Origin: Tragulus kanchil
Taxonomy: Eukaryota; Chordata; Mammalia; Artiodactyla; Tragulidae
Length of the DNA stretch: 64,000 nucleotides
Reading direction: 5' to 3'
Assembly: GCA_022376925.1 (NCBI GenBank)
Contig: JAIOJX010000004.1
Coordinates: forward strand, 173,815,501-173,879,500
Part shown: positions 11,821 through 24,932 of the stretch, one piece after another
Layout of the letters: each line of letters opens with the position of its first letter
Numbering within the stretch: the stretch's first letter is position 1
Notes under the pieces: generated by a model
What the model was told of the DNA's origin: nothing
The model's database searches: none
Seen by the model: the letters and a program-made list of their open reading frames with translations, nothing else
Program-made: the position numbers and the translations under genes

Positions 11821-12485
11821 TAGCCTGCACGCACTAGAGGGTGTGCGCAGCGAAGGGGAAACCTCGGGAAGAGGCTGTGAACACCCAGGCCGCCCTCGTC
11901 GCCAGCCGGCTATGAGCTCTCGTAAGTGTTAGCTTAAGGCATCGGAAGCAGCCCCAGGCTGAGCGCCGGGCACGCAAAGGCAAGTTAGACCCGGACCTTG
12001 GCCTCGCGGAGCTCCGATCTCGAGACGCAGATTGTCCTACGAGACAACAAAGACCACAGAGCGTGTTCTACGAAAGCTGGTGGTTTGGGGAGTCTGGGGT
12101 GAGGGCCTAGACTTAACACAGGACATCAAGGAAGGCTTCCTGGAGGAGGTGATAGCTTCAGGAAGACAGGAAGGCGGGGCCAGCTGCAGGCACAGGAGGC
12201 AGGAAGCAAGTTCCAGGCAGAGCGCGCTGTCCGTTGAAGTGAGGCAGCTCCGGAGGGGCCGGCGAGGACTGGCAGGCCGTCACTGACACCGCAGTATGAG
12301 CAAGCCCCTGGGAGGGCGGGCCGTGGGCCGCAGGGAGGTGGTGACGGGAGGTAGGGCTGCGGGAGGGATCGAGGTGCCGTGGTGCAGAACTGTAGAGCTG
12401 CTCGTCCCTCAAGCGGACCCAAAGCCCTGCTCCACACAAGGTGCTCAGAACACGTAGAGCAGAGCCCCGCTCCCGACCGCCCCGC
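11820..12485. other. Single-copy intronic DNA, no gene seen
   Basis: Unique sequence between pairs 4 and 5. GGAAGGCTTCCTGGAGGAGGTGATAG at about 12131 has the wording of an old mammalian interspersed repeat also seen near 46775. No exon signal is visible. Confidence 0.5.
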
Positions 12486-12985
12486 GCGTGGGGAGGAAAG
12501 GCGCCCGAGGCTGCGGGCACGCCCGCGTGTGTGTGCGAGGGGAGTCAGCGCCCTGCCTGGGCCCAGCCTGGAGGGCCTGCAGGGGAGCACTGCCCGCACG
12601 GCAGAGGCCGAGGCTGGGCACCCGCGAGCCAAGCTGGGAGCACCCGGGGACTGGAGGCTGAGACCAGGAGGGGCCCCCCACCCTCTCCTCCAGAGCCAGA
12701 GACACGCGGGCATCCTCCCGGCCACACAGCGAGGCCGGCCAGGAAGACAGCAGAGCCAGGCCATCCGGCGCGTGCGCCCTGCCCTCAGCCCCACGCAGGA
12801 GGACCCGCCGGGGGGACCCGGACGCCGAGGGAGCCTGTCGGCCGAGAGCCGCCCTTCGCGGGCCTCCCAGCGGAGTGTGGGGCAGCGGGGCCGGGCGCGG
12901 CTCTGCGCGCCCCTCTTCACCCCCGCCCGCGCACGCCCGCCGGCACAGATGCCCGCAGCAGGGAGCAGGCGAGGAGGCGGCCTCA
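12440..12985. other. CpG-rich island-like stretch (copied in pair 5)
   Basis: This stretch is dense in CpG (CGGCGCGTGCGCC, GCCGGGCGCGGC, CCCGCCCGCGCACGCCCGCC). Such stretches can mark promoters or exonic CpG islands, but no transcription start or exon is recognisable. It lies inside the SHISAL1 intron and is repeated at ~13426-13925. Confidence 0.5.
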
Positions 12986-14370
12986 GAGGGATTAATAACT
13001 CAGTCCCTCTAAACAGTCGCAGTCCTGGGTGGGCGCTGCTTGGAGCTGGCAAAGCCAGAAGCCAGCGCCCCTACCCCGGGCACCCGGGCAAGACTCAGGC
13101 CCTGGCCTGGCTGGGAGGACCCCCAGCATGGCCCCAGGTGGGCTGGAGGGTTTGAGGGGCCAGAGGAGGGCCGGCCGGGGAGGTGGGGGCACCAGGTGGT
13201 CTTCCCGACCCTGGGCTCCCAGGTGGGGGCACCTGGCTGAGTTCCGTGTAGAACTCGGGGTGCACGGTGGCCCAGGGTGGAGGCGGTGAGGCAGGAACTC
13301 GGGGGGTCTGTCCCAGGACCACAGACGCCTTGCATTTGCCCTGGGTTTGGAAAGGTGGGGCAGAGCTGGCGGGGAGGGCAGGGGTGGGGAGGGACGCCAG
13401 GAGAGCCTCCTGGGGGCCGGGAACAGCGTGGGGAGGAAAGGCGCCCGAGGCTGCGGGCACGCCCGCGTGTGTGTGCGAGGGGAGTCAGCGCCCTGCCTGG
13501 GCCCAGCCTGGAGGGCCTGCAGGGGAGCACTGCCCGCACGGCAGAGGCCGAGGCTGGGCACCCGCGAGCCAAGCTGGGAGCACCCGGGGACTGGAGGCTG
13601 AGACCAGGAGGGGCCCCCCACCCTCTCCTCCAGAGCCAGAGACACGCGGGCATCCTCCCGGCCACACAGCGAGGCCGGCCAGGAAGACAGCAGAGCCAGG
13701 CCATCCGGCGCGTGCGCCCTGCCCTCAGCCCCACGCAGGAGGACCCGCCGGGGGGACCCGGACGCCGAGGGAGCCTGTCGGCCGAGAGCCGCCCTTCGCG
13801 GGCCTCCCAGCGGAGTGTGGGGCAGCGGGGCCGGGCGCGGCTCTGCGCGCCCCTCTTCACCCCCGCCCGCGCACGCCCGCCGGCACAGATGCCCGCAGCA
13901 GGGAGCAGGCGAGGAGGCGGCCTCAGAGGGATTAATAACTCAGTCCCTCTAAACAGTCGCAGTCCTGGGTGGGCGCTGCTTGGAGCTGGCAAAGCCAGAA
14001 GCCAGCGCCCCTACCCCGGGCACCCGGGCAAGACTCAGGCCCTGGCCTGGCTGGGAGGACCCCCAGCATGGCCCCAGGTGGGCTGGAGGGTTTGAGGGGC
14101 CAGAGGAGGGCCGGCCGGGGAGGTGGGGGCACCAGGTGGTCTTCCCGACCCTGGGCTCCCAGGTGGGGGCACCTGGCTGAGTTCCGTGTAGAACTCGGGG
14201 TGCACGGTGGCCCAGGGTGGAGGCGGTGAGGCAGGAACTCGGGGGGTCTGTCCCAGGACCACAGACGCCTTGCATTTGCCCTGGGTTTGGAAAGGTGGGG
14301 CAGAGCTGGCGGGGAGGGCAGGGGTGGGGAGGGACGCCAGGAGAGCCTCCTGGGGGCCGGGAACAGCGTG
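12486..14370. repeat. Adjacent direct duplicate pair 5 (12486-13430 / 13426-14370)
   Basis: This is the shortest of the series: about 945 bases at a constant offset of 940, with no difference seen between copies. The two share five bases, GCGTG, at the join. It is very GC- and CpG-rich, with no recognisable gene. Confidence 0.95.
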
Positions 14371-14720
14371 AGCCACGGTTGTGAGGGGGGCGAGCAGGGG
14401 GCACCTGCGGAGACCGCCGCCTGGTCTGGGGTAGCCCCTCGTGGGCGGGGGACGGAGGGTGAAGGTGGGAGCTGCCCCATCATGAGAGCCCAGCTGCCCA
14501 TTTGAGGGGGCCCTTCCAGAGGGCCTCACGGCGTGGGGTCCCCCTGGGATCCCCGCACAAGGACTGGGGGTCGTGGAGGGGTGCTGGGGCGGGCAGTGCC
14601 CGGGCAGTGGGATCTGGGAGGAGGCAACGGGGCAGGTGCGGGGTGGTGGGCATGAGAAGAGGAGGCCGAGAGTCCCTGCCCCCACGGGGGCTCACTGCCC
14701 TCGCTGAGACCTCGAAATAG

Positions 14721-15300
<580 letters not shown>

Positions 15301-15804
15301 CTGCCGTCGCTCGTCTTTGACGAGCTTGGCGAGCACCGCGTCGTCCTCGCGGCTGGGTCTGGCTCCTCGATCGCTGGATGGTTTGCTTATTCGCCAAGAA
15401 AGGCTGAAAGTGGCTCCCGGTGACCGCGCGTGCCTGGAACGGCTGAGCTGAAAGGTTGAGATGGAGCTTAGGCACAAAGCTTGCCTGTTTGTTTTCCTTA
15501 GATTCTGCTGTGAGAGCTGTGGGCGTGGAGCATCCATCAGAGTCGTGAGTTTCCTGGCTGCCAGGATAAAAAGGGAGATTGGATGGCTTTCCAAGTTTTC
15601 GGCCTGGTCAAAGGACCCAAACTGATCTGCCAGGGAAGCTGAGGCAGAAGCGTTTATTTTCAGTATGAAGCTTGAAAATAAGCGTATTACTAGGTCACGT
15701 CGTGCATGTATGTTGAGTCACAGAGAGGCTCTGAGGGGCCCGATGCGCGGGGGCCGAGTCCCTGCCCCACGGGGCTCACTGCCCTCGCTGAGACCTCGAA
15801 ATAG

Positions 15805-16380
<576 letters not shown>

Positions 16381-16490
16381 GTGGCTGCCGTCGCTCGTCT
16401 TTGACGAGCTTGGCGAGCACCGCGTCGTCCTCGCGGCTGGGTCTGGCTCCTCGATCGCTGGATGGTTTGCTTATTCGCCAAGAAAGGCTG

Positions 16491-18806
16491 AAAGTGGCTC
16501 CCGGTGACCGCGCGTGCCTGGAACGGCTGAGCTGAAAGGTTGAGATGGAGCTTAGGCACAAAGCTTGCCTGTTTGTTTTCCTTAGATTCTGCTGTGAGAG
16601 CTGTGGGCGTGGAGCATCCATCAGAGTCGTGAGTTTCCTGGCTGCCAGGATAAAAAGGGAGATTGGATGGCTTTCCAAGTTTTCGGCCTGGTCAAAGGAC
16701 CCAAACTGATCTGCCAGGGAAGCTGAGGCAGAAGCGTTTATTTTCAGTATGAAGCTTGAAAATAAGCGTATTACTAGGTCACGTCGTGCATGTATGTTGA
16801 GTCACAGAGAGGCTCTGAGGGGGATGCCAGCAGGCTGCTCAGCGACGACTCAGGGGAGGGAAGAAAGCCAGCAAGGGAGGTGGGATCTGGCCTTAGAGGG
16901 TGGCTGCCCCAGCAGAGCCCCACTGTCCTGCCCCCGGGGCAAGCTCATGACCGCTGCGCATCTCCCATCCATCTATCTCCTGTCTGGTCGGGGGCAGAGA
17001 ATAATCAAAACTGGGCGTCCCTGGCAGTGCAGGGCTGGAAGGAGAGAGGATTGGGTCTGTGCATTTTGGAGGAGGACCCCCCCGTGTGGCCGGCCAGTGC
17101 CAAGGACCGGCACCAGCCCCGGGAGGAGCCAGGCTGAGCACAGATGCTCAGTGCGGGGCCAGGCGTGGGGTCCGGGTGCTCTGCGGGGCGGAGCTCCCGC
17201 TGTGGGCGCACAGGTCACGGGCTCGGTCGTCCCAGGGGCTGCGTCAGCCTGCAGGACCCAGTGCGGGAGCCCATGCCACCGCGAGCCCCACCGGGCCCGG
17301 GATCTTTGCGGCCAGCTCAACCCAGTTCCAGCCCCAGCCCTGCCGACGCAGCTCCGGCCCCTCAGGCCGGCTGCTTCACGCTCCTTGAGACGGAGTGGAG
17401 CGGGAGCACGTACAGTCCACGCCCGCCCCCGGCCCCCAGGGCCGTCCTGAGGGTCCAGCGAGGGGCCCGGCGCGGAGTAGGTGCCCACTTAGCCGTCGCT
17501 GCGGCCTTGATGGAGACGCAGCCCGCTGGCTCACGGTCATTTAAGCAGCTAACAGATCGTGACCCCTCCAGTAATGGATGACTTAAATAATGAATAAGGT
17601 ACACTTACGTCAGCTTGAGCTTATTGATCAAGTAATTGCCCCGGGAGCTGATGGTTGCCGCAAAGTGGGCTCCCGGTGACCGCTGGAACGGCTGAGCTGA
17701 AAGGTTGAGATGGAGCTTAGGCACAAAGCTTGCCTGTTTGTTTTCCTTAGATTCTGCTGTGAGAGCTGTGGGCGTGGAGCATCCATCAGAGTCGTGAGTT
17801 TCCTGGCTGCCAGGATAAAAAGGGAGATTGGATGGCTTTCCAAGTTTTCGGCCTGGTCAAAGGACCCAAACTGATCTGCCAGGGAAGCTGAGGCAGAAGC
17901 GTTTATTTTCAGTATGAAGCTTGAAAATAAGCGTATTACTAGGTCACGTCGTGCATGTATGTTGAGTCACAGAGAGGCTCTGAGGGGGATGCCAGCAGGC
18001 TGCTCAGCGACGACTCAGGGGAGGGAAGAAAGCCAGCAAGGGAGGTGGGATCTGGCCTTAGAGGGTGGCTGCCCCAGCAGAGCCCCACTGTCCTGCCCCC
18101 GGGGCAAGCTCATGACCGCTGCGCATCTCCCATCCATCTATCTCCTGTCTGGTCGGGGGCAGAGAATAATCAAAACTGGGCGTCCCTGGCAGTGCAGGGC
18201 TGGAAGGAGAGAGGATTGGGTCTGTGCATTTTGGAGGAGGACCCCCCCGTGTGGCCGGCCAGTGCCAAGGACCGGCACCAGCCCCGGGAGGAGCCAGGCT
18301 GAGCACAGATGCTCAGTGCGGGGCCAGGCGTGGGGTCGGGTGCTCTGCGGGGCGGAGCTCCCGCTGTGGGCGCACAGGTCACGGGCTCGGTCGTCCCAGG
18401 GGCTGCGTCAGCCTGCAGGACCCAGTGCGGGAGCCCACGCCACCGCGAGCCCCACCGGGCCCGGGATCTTTGCGGCCAGCTCAACCCAGTTCCAGCCCCA
18501 GCCCTGCCGATGCAGCTCCGGTCCCTCAGGCCGGCTGCTTCACGCTCCTTGAGACGGAGTGGAGCGGGAGCACGTACAGTCCACGCCCGCCCCCGGCCCC
18601 CAGGGCCGTCCTGAGGGTCCAGCGAGGGGCCCGGCGCGGAGTAGGTGCCCACTTAGCCGTCGCTGCGGCCTTGATGGAGACGCAGCCCGCTGGCTCACGG
18701 TCATTTAAGCAGCTAACAGATCGTGACCCCTCCAGTAATGGATGACTTAAATAATGAATAAGGTACACTTACGTCAGCTTGAGCTTATTGATCAAGTAAT
18801 TGCCCC
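16491..18806. repeat. Adjacent direct duplicate pair 7 (16491-17642 / 17662-18806)
   Basis: The offset is 1171, falling to 1165 and then about 1164. Copy 2 starts noisily (AAAGTGGGCTCCCGG versus AAAGTGGCTCCCGG, then about eight bases missing). Internal differences are SNP-like: GACGCAG/GATGCAG, CGGCCCC/CGGTCCC, CCATGCC/CCACGCC, and one C deletion. About 19 unmatched bases (17643-17661) separate the copies. The first ~330 bases also lie in pair 6. Confidence 0.95.
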
Positions 18807-18819
18807 GTCCGTCCCGCGG

Positions 18820-19065
18820 GAGGCGGAGATGCAGCCTTGCTCCGCTCGCTCGGACAGACGGGGGCCAAGTGGGTGCCCGGGGCGCGACCGCGGAGCCGGG
18901 CTCCTGGCGAGGCGGGGGTGGCGGGTGGAGAGGGGGCTGCTCGCCGCCGTGCGGAGGGGGAGGGGACGCTCGGCCCCAAAGCTGCGGGCCGCGAGGCCGC
19001 TGTCGGCTCGGCCCGGAGGCGGGATCTCCTCGCCTGCGGCTCTCCCCCTGCAGACACACGCGGGG
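18820..19065. other. CpG-rich island-like stretch (copied at 19935-20177)
   Basis: This is a compact CpG-dense block (GACCGCGGAGCCGGG, GCTCGCCGCCGTGCGG, GGCCGCGAGGCCGCTGTCGG) downstream of the SHISAL1 exon. It could be an orphan CpG island, though no promoter element or exon was recognised. Confidence 0.5.
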
Positions 19066-19297
19066 TGCTGGGCAAAATAAGCTCCCGGGTCTCAGGCGGA
19101 GCCTCCTGACCCGGAGTCTCTGGAGGTGGCGCCCGTCGGCTTTGCAGCTCGAGAAATCGGAAAGTGCGGTTGCCAGGAGCCAAGCGTTTTGAGAGCTAAG
19201 ACCTGCCGTATAAACGAAGGTGCCCCGTCCATCCCTCCCGCCCTCCCTGGAGCCCGTCCTTGTGGGCCGACGCTGCGCTGCCTGCGGGCAGCCCCTC

Positions 19298-19402
19298 CGG
19301 ACCCTTGCCCGGAGAACCCCTCGGACAGAGGGGCCTGGCGGGCTCCGGTCCATGGGGTCACAGAGAGTCGGACACGACTGAGTGACTCAGCACGCACGCA
19401 CG
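19298..19402 (+). mobile_element. Bov-tA SINE 3' fragment (copy at 20410-20514)
   Basis: CTTGCCCGGAGAACCCC, GACAGAGGGGCCTGGCGGGC and TCACAGAGAGTCGGACACG form the 3' half of the element, ending ACTGAGTGACTCAGCACGCA. The 5' half is absent. The second location is the pair 8 copy. Confidence 0.85.
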
Positions 19403-20906
19403 GCAGAGCCCCCGAAGCGGCCACGTCGGTCCCTCTCTGCGTCGCTGCTCCGGTCCCCAACTCTCAGTCTCTCCCTTGCTGTTAACCCTTGCCTGTCTCC
19501 ACGGCCTCCCCTTCCACACGGTACACGTCATGTGCCCACCAGGCGCCAGGCGCTGTGCTGTGCGATCCAGGTAGGGTTCCAGGGCATTGGCTGTGAAGGG
19601 AAGGTGCGGGCAAGTTTGGGGGATTGCGTGCAAAGTCTGAGTTCACAGCCTCCGCGTGAGGGGTGGAGCTCACAGCCCAGGGGCGCCGCCGTCTGCGTGG
19701 GGGACGATACATTCTGGAGCCCAGAAGCCCGTGGGTATCCCCCTGGGCGTCACATGGACAGACTCAGAATGGGGTTTCCCGCACCCCATGAACCTTCATT
19801 CAGGAAGCAGTACAAGGAACGTGCAAAGACATAACAGGGGGTAAGGGGTCCCCAGTGCCGCCGGCTCCCCTTCTGCCCCCCACACTCTACCACCTAGGGC
19901 TGGGCTTCCTGCTGGGGCTGCTGGTTTGCCATCCGAGGCGGAGATGCAGCCTTGCTGCGCTGCTCGGACAGACGGGGCCAAGTGGGTGCCTGGGCGCGAC
20001 CGCGGAGCCGGGCTCCTGGCGAGGCGGGGGTGGCGGGTGGAGAGGGGGCTGCTCGCCGCCGTGCGGAGGGGGAGGGGACGCTCGGCCCCAAAGCTGCGGG
20101 CCGCGAGGCCGCTGTCGGCTCGGCCCGGAGGCGGGATCTCCTCGCCTGCGGCTCTCCCCCTGCAGACACACGCGGGGTGCTGGGCAAAATAAGCTCCCGG
20201 GTCTCAGGCGGAGCCTCCTGACCCGGAGTCTCTGGAGGTGGCGCCCGTCGGCTTTGCAGCTCGAGAAATCGGAAAGTGCGGTTGCCAGGAGCCAAGCGTT
20301 TTGAGAGCTAAGACCTGCCGTATAAACGAAGGTGCCCCGTCCATCCCTCCCGCCCTCCCTGGAGCCCGTCCTTGTGGGCCGACGCTGCGCTGCCTGCGGG
20401 CAGCCCCTCCGGACCCTTGCCCGGAGAACCCCTCGGACAGAGGGGCCTGGCGGGCTCCGGTCCATGGGGTCACAGAGAGTCGGACACGACTGAGTGACTC
20501 AGCACGCACGCACGGCAGAGCCCCCGAAGCGGCCACGTCGGTCCCTCTCTGCGTCGCTGCTCCGGTCCCCAACTCTCAGTCTCTCCCTTGCTGTTAACCC
20601 TTGCCTGTCTCCACGGCCTCCCCTTCCACACGGTACACGTCATGTGCCCACCAGGCGCCAGGCGCTGTGCTGTGCGATCCAGGTAGGGTTCCAGGGCATT
20701 GGCTGTGAAGGGAAGGTGCGGGCAAGTTTGGGGGATTGCGTGCAAAGTCTGAGTTCACAGCCTCCGCGTGAGGGGTGGAGCTCACAGCCCAGGGGCGCCG
20801 CCGTCTGCGTGGGGGACGATACATTCTGGAGCCCAGAAGCCCGTGGGTATCCCCCTGGGCGTCACATGGACAGACTCAGAATGGGGTTTCCCGCACCCCA
20901 TGAACC

Positions 20907-23108
20907 TTCATTCAGGAAGCAGTACAAGGAACGTGCAAAGACATAACAGGGGGTAAGGGGTCCCCAGTGCCGCCGGCTCCCCTTCTGCCCCCCACACTCT
21001 ACCACCTAGGGCTGGGCTTCCTGCTGGGGCTGCTGGTTTGCCATCCGAGGGGAGACGGGATGGGCTTTGAGAGCAGAGCCGCCCTGCGTGGCGCTGGGCC
21101 TCCCGGTAGGCGCCCTCGGCTCCAGCAGCGTCTGCCGAGGACCCGCTGGGCTCCAGGCCCTGTTTGCTTCGTTCTCACGACGATCCGATGGGTGAACGGC
21201 CCGTGGCACGGAGGGACTTTCCTACGGTCGCCAGCCACCTGGGTCCATGCGTGATGAGGGGCGGGGGCAGGAGAGCAGACGGGCTCTGGCTCCCGTGCCC
21301 CCGCCACTGGCGGGCGCCTCCCTGACCTCTGTCCTGGTGGAAGGAATCCCCACCCCTCCTGTGTGCCAGCCTGTCTGCCTTTGCAGTGTTCGTTTCGGCT
21401 CAAGCTCCCCAAGCGGCCCCCACCCCTCCCTGGCTCTGCGAGGGGGCTGGGGACACAGAGGCAAGTGGGGCGAGCGAGGTCGCGGGCAGCCGTCCCAGGC
21501 GCGGGGCTGCAGCCCGGGGGAGGCGCGGGCGGGGCGAGGGCCCAGCTGGCTGAGGTCAGACAGCCCTCGCCTGGGGGCCGAGGCGGGTGGGGCGGCCCGG
21601 CAGGTGGAGGGCTGCCCCGAGTCGGGTGCTGGGTGTGGTCCGGGGTGGTGTCCAGCTGCGGGTGGCGGTGCCCGGAGAGCAGGGGACAGGGGCCGTCTTC
21701 CGGTGTCCGTCCCAGACGCAGCGCGGGAGTCTGGGCCGCTTTTCTCCAGATGGTCACCCGGGCCGTCCAGATGCCCGTGTGCCCGCCGCTGTGAGGGCTT
21801 CCCCGGGCATCGCGGAGACCTGTCAGTGCGTCCTGAGTCTGTCTTGCTGTCTCTCGCTCTCTTTCGACTCTCAGCCCCGGAACTCCGCCTCCGTGGCCTC
21901 GCACTCGCTCCCGCTCCCCTCCGCCATCGCAGCTCTGTACCACCTGGATGGTCCAGCTCCTCCAGCTCCTGGGGCACCTCCGTCCAGCCCGCAGCCCGGC
22001 GACCCCAGAACTCTTCATTCAGGAAGCAGTACAAGGAACGTGCAAAGACATAACAGGGGTAAGGGGTCCCCAGTGCCGCTCCCCTTCTGCCCCCACACTC
22101 TACCACCTAGGGCTGGGCTTCCTGCTGGGGCTGCTGGTTTGCCATCCGAGGGAGACGGGATGGGCTTTGAGAGCAGAGCCGCCCTGCGTGGCGCTGGGCC
22201 TCCCGGTAGGCGCCCTCGGCTCCAGCAGCGTCTGCCGAGGACCCGCTGGGCTCCAGGCCCTGTTTGCTTCGTTCTCACGACGATCCGATGGGTGAACGGC
22301 CCGTGGCACGGAGGGACTTTCCTACGGTCGCCAGCCACCTGGGTCCATGCGTGATGAGGGGCGGGGGCAGGAGAGCAGACGGGCTCTGGCTCCCGTGCCC
22401 CCGCCACTGGCGGGCGCCTCCCTGACCTCTGTCCTGGTGGAAGGAATCCCCACCCCTCCTGTGTGCCAGCCTGTCTGCCTTTGCAGTGTTCGTTTCGGCT
22501 CAAGCTCCCCAAGCGGCCCCCACCCCTCCCTGGCTCTGCGAGGGGGCTGGGGACACAGAGGCAAGTGGGGCGAGCGAGGTCGCGGGCAGCCGTCCCAGGC
22601 GCGGGGCTGCAGCCCGGGGGAGGCGCGGGCGGGGCGAGGGCCCAGCTGGCTGAGGTCAGACAGCCCTCGCCTGGGGGCCGAGGCGGGTGGGGCGGCCCGG
22701 CAGGTGGAGGGCTGCCCCGAGTCGGGTGCTGGGTGTGGTCCAGGGTGGTGTCCAGCTGCGGGTGGCGGTGCCCGGAGAGCAGGGGACAGGGGCCGTCTTC
22801 CGGTGTCCGTCCCAGACGCAGCGCGGGAGTCTGGGCCGCTTTTCTCCAGATGGTCACCCGGGCCGTCCAGATGCCCGTGTGCCCGCCGCTGTGAGGGCTT
22901 CCCCGGGCATCGCGGAGACCTGTCAGTGCGTCCTGAGTCTGTCTTGCTGTCTCTCGCTCTCTTTCGACTCTCAGCCCCGGAACTCCGCCTCCGTGGCCTC
23001 GCACTCGCTCCCGCTCCCCTCCGCCATCGCAGCTCTGTACCACCTGGATGGTCCAGCTCCTCCAGCTCCTGGGGGCACCTCCGTCCAGCCCGCAGCCCGG
23101 CGACCCCA
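20907..23108. repeat. Adjacent direct duplicate pair 9 (20907-22007 / 22013-23108)
   Basis: The offset goes from 1106 to 1100; the six-base shift comes from homopolymer shortening in the first 140 bases of copy 2 (GGGGGTAAG versus GGGGTAAG and similar). One internal difference is TCCGGGGTG/TCCAGGGTG. The first ~140 bases also occur at 19795-19938. Confidence 0.95.
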
Positions 23109-24932
23109 CCCGGGGAGCAGACCGGGGCTCTTCCTCTCGGAAAGAGGGGCCAGGGAGGAAGGAGGCCACAAAAGTGCTCGGCACCTTGGTGCCCAGTGTC
23201 CCCAGCGCGCGGTGCATCCCTCTCCTGGGTCCCCACATGCCCGTTTTGAGCCTTATTTGGGGACGGAGGACTCTGGAGTCAAGGTCCAGCTCTGGATGAC
23301 TCCAGGGGAGCCTGAGGCAGGAGGCCTGTCGTAGGCGTCCGGAGGCGAGGGCTGAGGGCGCGGCCGCCGCCTGGCCCAGCGCTGGGAGCGCGTGCTGGAC
23401 CCGGGTGCCAGCAGTGGACCAAAGTGGCCCCCGGGGCCCAGCCGGGTCCTGTGTGGGGCAGGCAGCCCCCTGGCAGGAAGGACTCCGTGAAACCCAGAAA
23501 CCCACGATGGAGGCCGTGGGCGCTGCTCCCCCGCCCCTCCTCCAGAGAGCCAGCATGGATCGACTCCGTGCCGGGCGCTCAGGGGCCCGGGGACTCAGAT
23601 GGGAGCAAGGCCGGAGCCAGGAGGGAGGAGGAAGGAGCCGCCGCTGAGTGCTGACTGGGTCCTAGACGGCCGTCTCCGGCTCCGTCCGCGGGGTTGGCGT
23701 CCGTCAGTCATAAAGCCATCGTGCTTCCTAAGTGGATTATGTCTGCGTCATCTCCATCATCTTAAGAGGATTATGTCCGTGTTACCACCTTTGTCGGCCA
23801 TCCTGGAGGCAGCGCCTGCTGGGGCGGCGGCAGGGGCCGGGTGGTGTCCAGCTGCGGGTGGCGGTGCCCGGAGAGCAGGGGACAGGGGCCGTCTTCCGGT
23901 GTCCGTCCCAGACGCAGCGCGGGAGTCTGGGCCGCTTTTCTCCAGATGGTCACCCGGGCCGTCCAGATGCCCGTGTGCCCGCCGCTGTGAGGGCTTCCCC
24001 GGGCATCGCGGAGACCTGTCAGTGCGTCCTGAGTCTGTCTTGCTGTCTCTCGCTCTCTTTCGACTCTCAGCCCCGGAACTCCGCCTCCGTGGCCTCGCAC
24101 TCGCTCCCGCTCCCCTCCGCCATCGCAGCTCTGTACCACCTGGATGGTCCAGCTCCTCCAGCTCCTGGGGGCACCTCCATCCAGCCCGCAGCCCGGCGAC
24201 CCCACCCGGGGAGCAGACCGGGGCTCTTCCTCTCGGAAAGAGGGGCCAGGGAGGAAGGAGGCCACAAAAGTGCTCGGCACCTTGGTACCCAGTGTCCCCA
24301 GCGCGCGGTGCATCCCTCTCCTGGGTCCCCACATGCCCGTTTTGAGCCTTATTTGGGGACGGAGGACTCTGGAGTCAAGGTCCAGCTCTGGACGACTCCA
24401 GGGGAGCCTGAGGCAGGAGGCCTGTCGTAGGCGTCCGGAGGCGAGGGCTGAGGGCGCGGCCGCCGCCTGGCCCAGCGCTGGGAGCGCGTGCTGGACCCGG
24501 GTGCCAGCAGTGGACCAAAGTGGCCCCCGGGGCCCAGCCGGGTCCTGCATGGGGCAGGCAGCCCCCTGGCAGGAAGGACTCCGTGAAACCCAGAAACCCA
24601 CGATGGAGGCCGTGGGCGCTGCTCCCCCGCCCCTCCTCCAGAGAGCCAGCATGGATCGACTCCGTGCCGGGCGCTCAGGGGCCCGGGGACTCAGATGGGA
24701 GCAAGGCCGGAGCCAGGAGGGAGGAGGAAGGAGCCGCCGCTGAGTGCTGACTGGGTCCTAGACGGCCGTCTCCGGCTCCGTCCGCAGGGTTGGCGTCCGT
24801 CAGTCATAAAGCCATCGTGCTTCCTAAGTGGATTATGTCTGCGTCATCTCCATCATCTTAAGAGGATTATGTCCGTGTTACCACCTTTGTCGGCCATCCT
24901 GGAGGCAGCGCCTCTGCTGGGGCGAGCGGCAG
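22743..24932. repeat. Adjacent direct duplicate pair 10 (22743-23832 / 23839-24932)
   Basis: The offset is 1096. SNP-like internal differences include CTCCGTCC/CTCCATCC, TTGGTGCCC/TTGGTACCC, GGATGACT/GGACGACT, CCTGTGTGG/CCTGCATGG and CCGCGGGG/CCGCAGGG. The end of copy 1 has lost bases relative to copy 2 (GCGCCTGCTGGGGCGGCGG versus GCGCCTCTGCTGGGGCGAGCGG). The first ~366 bases are present three times, through pair 9. Confidence 0.95.

Larger units (their letters stand above)
18820..21050. repeat. Adjacent direct duplicate pair 8 (18820-19938 / 19935-21050)
   Basis: GAGGCGGAGATGCAGCCTTG starts both copies. The offset goes from 1115 to 1112 through single-base losses in the first 100 bases of copy 2. 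The rest looks identical. The pair contains a CpG-rich stretch and a truncated Bov-tA SINE. The tail overlaps pair 9. Confidence 0.95.

Noticed and set aside
12126..13992. Frames of 308 and 327 codons on - and 258-272 codons on +
   Set aside because: They are GC-driven, they differ between copies only because they cross the duplicate joint, and no homology was recognised.
22015..23556. A 513-codon open frame on - and other long frames at 20999-24652
   Set aside because: They lie in very GC-rich DNA where stop codons are rare, run through duplicate joints, overlap equally long frames on the other strand, and have arginine/proline/glycine-rich composition with no domain.
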